Below are positions 5,274 through 7,210 of a DNA stretch of 7,210 nucleotides, in pieces (the first letter of the stretch is position 1; each line of letters opens with the position of its first letter). The stretch is from positions 1 through 7,210 of the forward strand of contig JAKABK010000089.1 of NCBI GenBank assembly GCA_021796905.1. The letters are read 5' to 3'. The position numbers and the translations under genes were made by a program. Origin of the DNA: Actinomycetes bacterium. Lineage in GTDB: Bacteria; Actinomycetota; Acidimicrobiia; Acidimicrobiales; Palsa-688. Below the pieces are notes generated by a model. It was given only the letters and a program-made list of their open reading frames with translations, was not told the DNA's origin and ran no database searches.

Positions 5274-6323
5274 TCAGTCGTCGGCGAAGGACAGGACCGT
5301 CTTCACGTCGCCGGGCTGGCGGGTGTAGGCGTCCTTCCAGGACGACAACGCCACCTTGCGGGTCACGAGCCGGGAGAGCCAGTCGTGGTCGGCTGCCGAG
5401 AGGGCCTCGGCGCCCGCCTCGTAGTGGCGCCGGTTGGCGTTGACCGAGCCGAACACCACGTCGTTGCCGAGCACCATCTGGCGGTTGACCAGTCCGGCGT
5501 CGATCGGCAGGCTCCGCCCCCCGGAGCTGACCCCGGTCAGGCACACGATCCCGTCGGTGGCCGTGGTCTCCATCACGTCGAAGACGAGCTGGCCGACGCC
5601 GGTGCACTCGATCACCACGTCGGCGGCGACCGCGGCGTCCTTCACGCTGCCGTGGTGGTAGGTGGCGCCGATCGCGGCGACCAGGTCCGGCTTCAACCCG
5701 TCGGTGACCTGGTCGAGGACGTGCACCTCCAGGTCCCGTTGGCGGCCGAGGAGAGCGGCGAGGAGCCCGATCGGCCCGGCGCCGGTCACCAGCACCCTGG
5801 CGGGCGCCCACACCGCCCGGCGGCCGATGCGCTCGATGTGGTCCCACGCCTTTGCGACCACCGTCGTCGGCTCCAGCAGCACCCCGAGGTCACCGAGGCC
5901 CGGGTCGACCTTCACCAGGAAGTCGGGGGTGATGCGGTAGCGCTCCCGGGCGTAGCCGTGGTGGGCCTTGATCCCCCACTCGGTGTAGTTGCCGTTGCGG
6001 CACATGTCCCACTCGCCGACCGCGCAGTTCGCGCACGGCTCGGGGTCGGGGCGCCGGACGATCGCCACCACCTTGTCGCCCTTGGCGAACCCGGAGCCGT
6101 CGGGCGCGTCGAGGACCTCCCCGAGCGACTCGTGGCCGATCGCCAGGCGCTCCTCGCCCGGCGGTGCCCAACCGTAGGCACCGTCGATGATCTCGATGTC
6201 GGTGCCGCACACCCCGACAGCACGGGTGGCGACGAGGACCGGCCCGTCGGCCTCGGGTGGCTCCGGCAGGTCGGTCAGGTCGACGGTGTCCTTCTGGAGC
6301 GGGACGACGGTGATGGCGCGCAT
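5274..6323 (-). CDS. Zinc-dependent MDR dehydrogenase, archaeal-type glucose 1-dehydrogenase family
   Basis: A 349-residue cytoplasmic medium-chain dehydrogenase that probably oxidises an aldose such as glucose to its lactone with NAD(P)+. The GroES-like half has VGVCGTDIEIIDGAYG (Cys39), LAIGHESLGEV (His64/Glu65), VVAIVRRPDPEPC, WDMCRNGNYTEWGIKAHHGY and GVLLEPTTVVAKAWDHI (Glu151, a zinc/substrate position in this family). The Rossmann half has VLVTGAGPIGLLAALL (GxGxxG at 181-186) and Asp204 at the end of the second strand, which favours NAD+ over NADP+ (inference). VFGSVNANRRHYEAG near residue 290-304 is typical of the glucose-dehydrogenase C-terminal region. In the structural-zinc lobe only Cys97, Cys100 and Cys108 are seen, and Gly103 stands where a Cys is common. 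ATG 6323 is chosen over GTG 6332 because that GTG overlaps the putative -10 box. The true sugar or alcohol substrate is uncertain. Confidence 0.85.
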   Translation of the reverse strand: MRAITVVPLQKDTVDLTDLPEPPEADGPVLVATRAVGVCGTDIEIIDGAYGWAPPGEERLAIGHESLGEVLDAPDGSGFAKGDKVVAIVRRPDPEPCANCAVGEWDMCRNGNYTEWGIKAHHGYARERYRITPDFLVKVDPGLGDLGVLLEPTTVVAKAWDHIERIGRRAVWAPARVLVTGAGPIGLLAALLGRQRDLEVHVLDQVTDGLKPDLVAAIGATYHHGSVKDAAVAADVVIECTGVGQLVFDVMETTATDGIVCLTGVSSGGRSLPIDAGLVNRQMVLGNDVVFGSVNANRRHYEAGAEALSAADHDWLSRLVTRKVALSSWKDAYTRQPGDVKTVLSFADD

Positions 6324-6330
6324 GACCGGC

Positions 6331-6336
6331 ACGCTA
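6331..6336 (-). promoter_or_regulatory. Putative -10 box of the dehydrogenase-hydrolase operon
   Basis: TAGCGT on the minus strand fits TAnnnT and ends exactly 7 nt before ATG 6323. This places the transcript start at or next to the ATG, and no Shine-Dalgarno is present. A leaderless mRNA is the simplest reading. A recognisable -35 is lacking. Confidence 0.5.
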
Positions 6337-6500
6337 CGCGTCGCCGGCGCCAGGGGTTCGGCGTCGCGTCGTCACCGTCGGCCGCGAGCCGGTCCACGTC
6401 CTGTGCCTGGCGGCGCCTCTCGGGCAGAGCTGTCGCCCGCTACTGCTCCAGCGCGACGTCTCGCGGGCCCGTCGGTCGGACCGCAGCGGGCTCCCCGGAG

Positions 6501-6530
6501 GGGTCGCGTGCCGCGACCCGCGTCGCGGGT
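6501..6530. repeat. Overlapping inverted repeats just upstream of the yqgE -10 box
   Basis: GGGTCGCG (6501-6508) pairs with CGCGACCC (6512-6519) across 3 nt. ACCCGC (6516-6521) pairs with GCGGGT (6525-6530) across 3 nt. The hexamer GTCGCG therefore recurs at 6503-6508, inverted at 6512-6517, and at 6522-6527. The repeats cover the -35 to -10 interval of the yqgE promoter. They could be a repressor operator or simply GC-rich structure. Confidence 0.4.
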
Positions 6531-6535
6531 AGACA
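6530..6535 (+). promoter_or_regulatory. Putative -10 box of yqgE
   Basis: TAGACA is followed by exactly 7 nt and then ATG 6543, the same spacing as in the divergent dehydrogenase promoter. Its sixth base is A rather than the preferred T. No Shine-Dalgarno lies before the ATG, so a leaderless transcript is likely. Confidence 0.4.
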
Positions 6536-6542
6536 ATCGACC

Positions 6543-7118
6543 ATGGCCGACGCGACCATGGTCGGCAAGCTGCTCGTCGCCAACCCGCGCTTGGTCGACC
6601 CGAACTTCGACCGTACGGTGGTGCTCGTGCTCGCCCACAGCGAGGACGGGGCGCTCGGCGTCGTCCTCGACCGCCCGAGCGACACCGAGGTCGCGGCCGT
6701 CCTCCCGAGCTGGGCGGAGCGGGCGGTACCCCCGGCGAGGATGTTCGTCGGGGGTCCCGTCGGACGGGACTCGGTGATCTGCGTGGCCCGCGTTCCGGCG
6801 CCCGCTGCCTTGGAGGCGGTGGCCGGCGACGATGTCTGGCAGGCGATCGCCGGGGACCTCGGCACATTGGACCTCGACACCGACGCCGACCGTCTCGACG
6901 ACACCGTAGGTGAGCTGCGGATCTTCGTCGGTTACTCCGGCTGGTCGGGCGGCCAGCTCGAAGCCGAGCTGCTCGCCGGCGGCTGGTGGGTCCTCGACGC
7001 GCTCCCCGAGGATCCTTTCACCCCCGAGCCCGCCGAGCTGTGGTCCCGGGTGCTGCGCCGCCAGGGCGGGGAGCTGGCACTGGTGTCCCGCTACCCGCCC
7101 GACCCGACGCTCAACTGA
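6543..7118 (+). CDS. yqgE: YqgE/AlgH family protein (UPF0301, DUF179)
   Basis: A soluble protein of 191 residues, normal for the family. The N-terminal signature VGKLLVANPRLVDPNFDRTV, followed by VLVLAHSEDGALGVVLDRPSD (about 7-47), is clear. MFVGGPVGRDSVICVAR (about 67-83), LRIFVGYSGWSGGQLEAELL (125-144) and GGWWVLDALPEDPFT (146-160) complete the fold. It ends WSRVLRRQGGELALVSRYPP. The family is widespread and AlgH has been linked to transcriptional control of alginate in Pseudomonas, but the biochemical role is unsettled, and I propose none here. ATG 6543 is preferred over ATG 6558 because it has the leaderless -10 spacing. Both would keep the whole domain. It is transcribed away from the dehydrogenase operon and nothing links the two in function. 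Confidence 0.93.
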   Translation: MADATMVGKLLVANPRLVDPNFDRTVVLVLAHSEDGALGVVLDRPSDTEVAAVLPSWAERAVPPARMFVGGPVGRDSVICVARVPAPAALEAVAGDDVWQAIAGDLGTLDLDTDADRLDDTVGELRIFVGYSGWSGGQLEAELLAGGWWVLDALPEDPFTPEPAELWSRVLRRQGGELALVSRYPPDPTLN

Positions 7119-7210
7119 TCGTCGGATCCCGAGCCATCCGCTCGCGTCCCTGGCGGGCACCGCGGCGGCCACCCGGATGGCAAGATGAACGGTGGGAACC
7201 TGGAGGGGAT
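7119..7210 (+). other. Downstream intergenic end, possible ribosome site of a next gene
   Basis: No gene can be called. GGAGGGG (7202-7208) at the very end could be a Shine-Dalgarno for a start just outside the window. Alternatively ATG 7185 could open a frame of only eight visible codons. A weak inverted repeat, CCATCCG (7134-7140) with CGGATGG (7174-7180), has a 33-nt loop and is not convincing as a terminator. Confidence 0.25.

Noticed and set aside
5242..5847. Long N-terminal extension of the hydrolase to a start inside the dehydrogenase gene
   Set aside because: The extra sequence is Arg/Gly/Pro-rich and overlaps the dehydrogenase in another frame. A Shine-Dalgarno marks GTG 5241.
6337..6365. 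GAACCC upstream of the dehydrogenase as an ECF sigma-factor -35 element
   Set aside because: It resembles the GGAAC motif only in part, and no matching ECF -10 element lies at the right distance.
5385..6542. Long plus-strand open frame upstream of and in frame with yqgE
   Set aside because: It is the antisense shadow of the dehydrogenase gene. Family sequence begins only at MADATMVGKLLVANP.
1..7210. tRNA, rRNA, CRISPR array, insertion sequence or attachment site
   Set aside because: I saw no cloverleaf-like segments, no regularly spaced repeats, no transposase sequence and no terminal inverted repeats or target-site duplications.

Overview
This is a very GC-rich window whose codons nearly all end in G or C. 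Its genes are tightly packed and overlap by four bases, several starts are GTG, and some genes seem to lack a Shine-Dalgarno sequence and to be leaderless. All this fits an actinomycetote. A separate trpF is kept here, whereas Streptomyces and Mycobacterium rely on the bifunctional PriA. That points to a deep-branching class such as Acidimicrobiia, but this placement is inference.

Layout. Positions 1-92 hold the last codons of a plus-strand gene, probably a GcvT/YgfZ-type C-terminal barrel. A perfect 24-bp palindrome covers its stop codon. Positions 93-467 hold no intact gene, but the minus strand carries broken, coding-like sequence that may be a decayed gene. Positions 468-3917 are a trpC-trpF-trpB-trpA operon, and all four enzymes keep their catalytic residues. 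Each junction is a four-base overlap (GTGA, ATGA, GTGA). A fourth overlap of the same form (CTGA, with a CTG start) joins trpA to a 108-codon frame encoding a single bacterial Ig-like (Big_1-type) domain with no signal peptide. This is the strangest feature of the window.

Positions 4256-4286 form an 11-bp-stem hairpin between convergent transcription units. On the minus strand, reading leftward from 6323, an archaeal-type MDR glucose 1-dehydrogenase is followed after 32 bp by an alpha/beta hydrolase with the full residue set of fluoroacetate/haloacetate dehalogenases. Divergent from these, at 6543-7118, is a YqgE/AlgH (UPF0301) protein. The divergent region (6324-6542) has -10-like hexamers exactly 7 nt from each start codon, which supports leaderless transcripts in both directions, plus overlapping inverted repeats beside the yqgE promoter.

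How the genes work together. TrpC, TrpF and TrpBA carry out consecutive late steps of tryptophan synthesis, from CdRP formation to tryptophan. TrpE, TrpG and TrpD must be encoded elsewhere. The dehydrogenase-hydrolase pair looks like a small catabolic operon unrelated to tryptophan, and YqgE is a conserved protein of unclear role.
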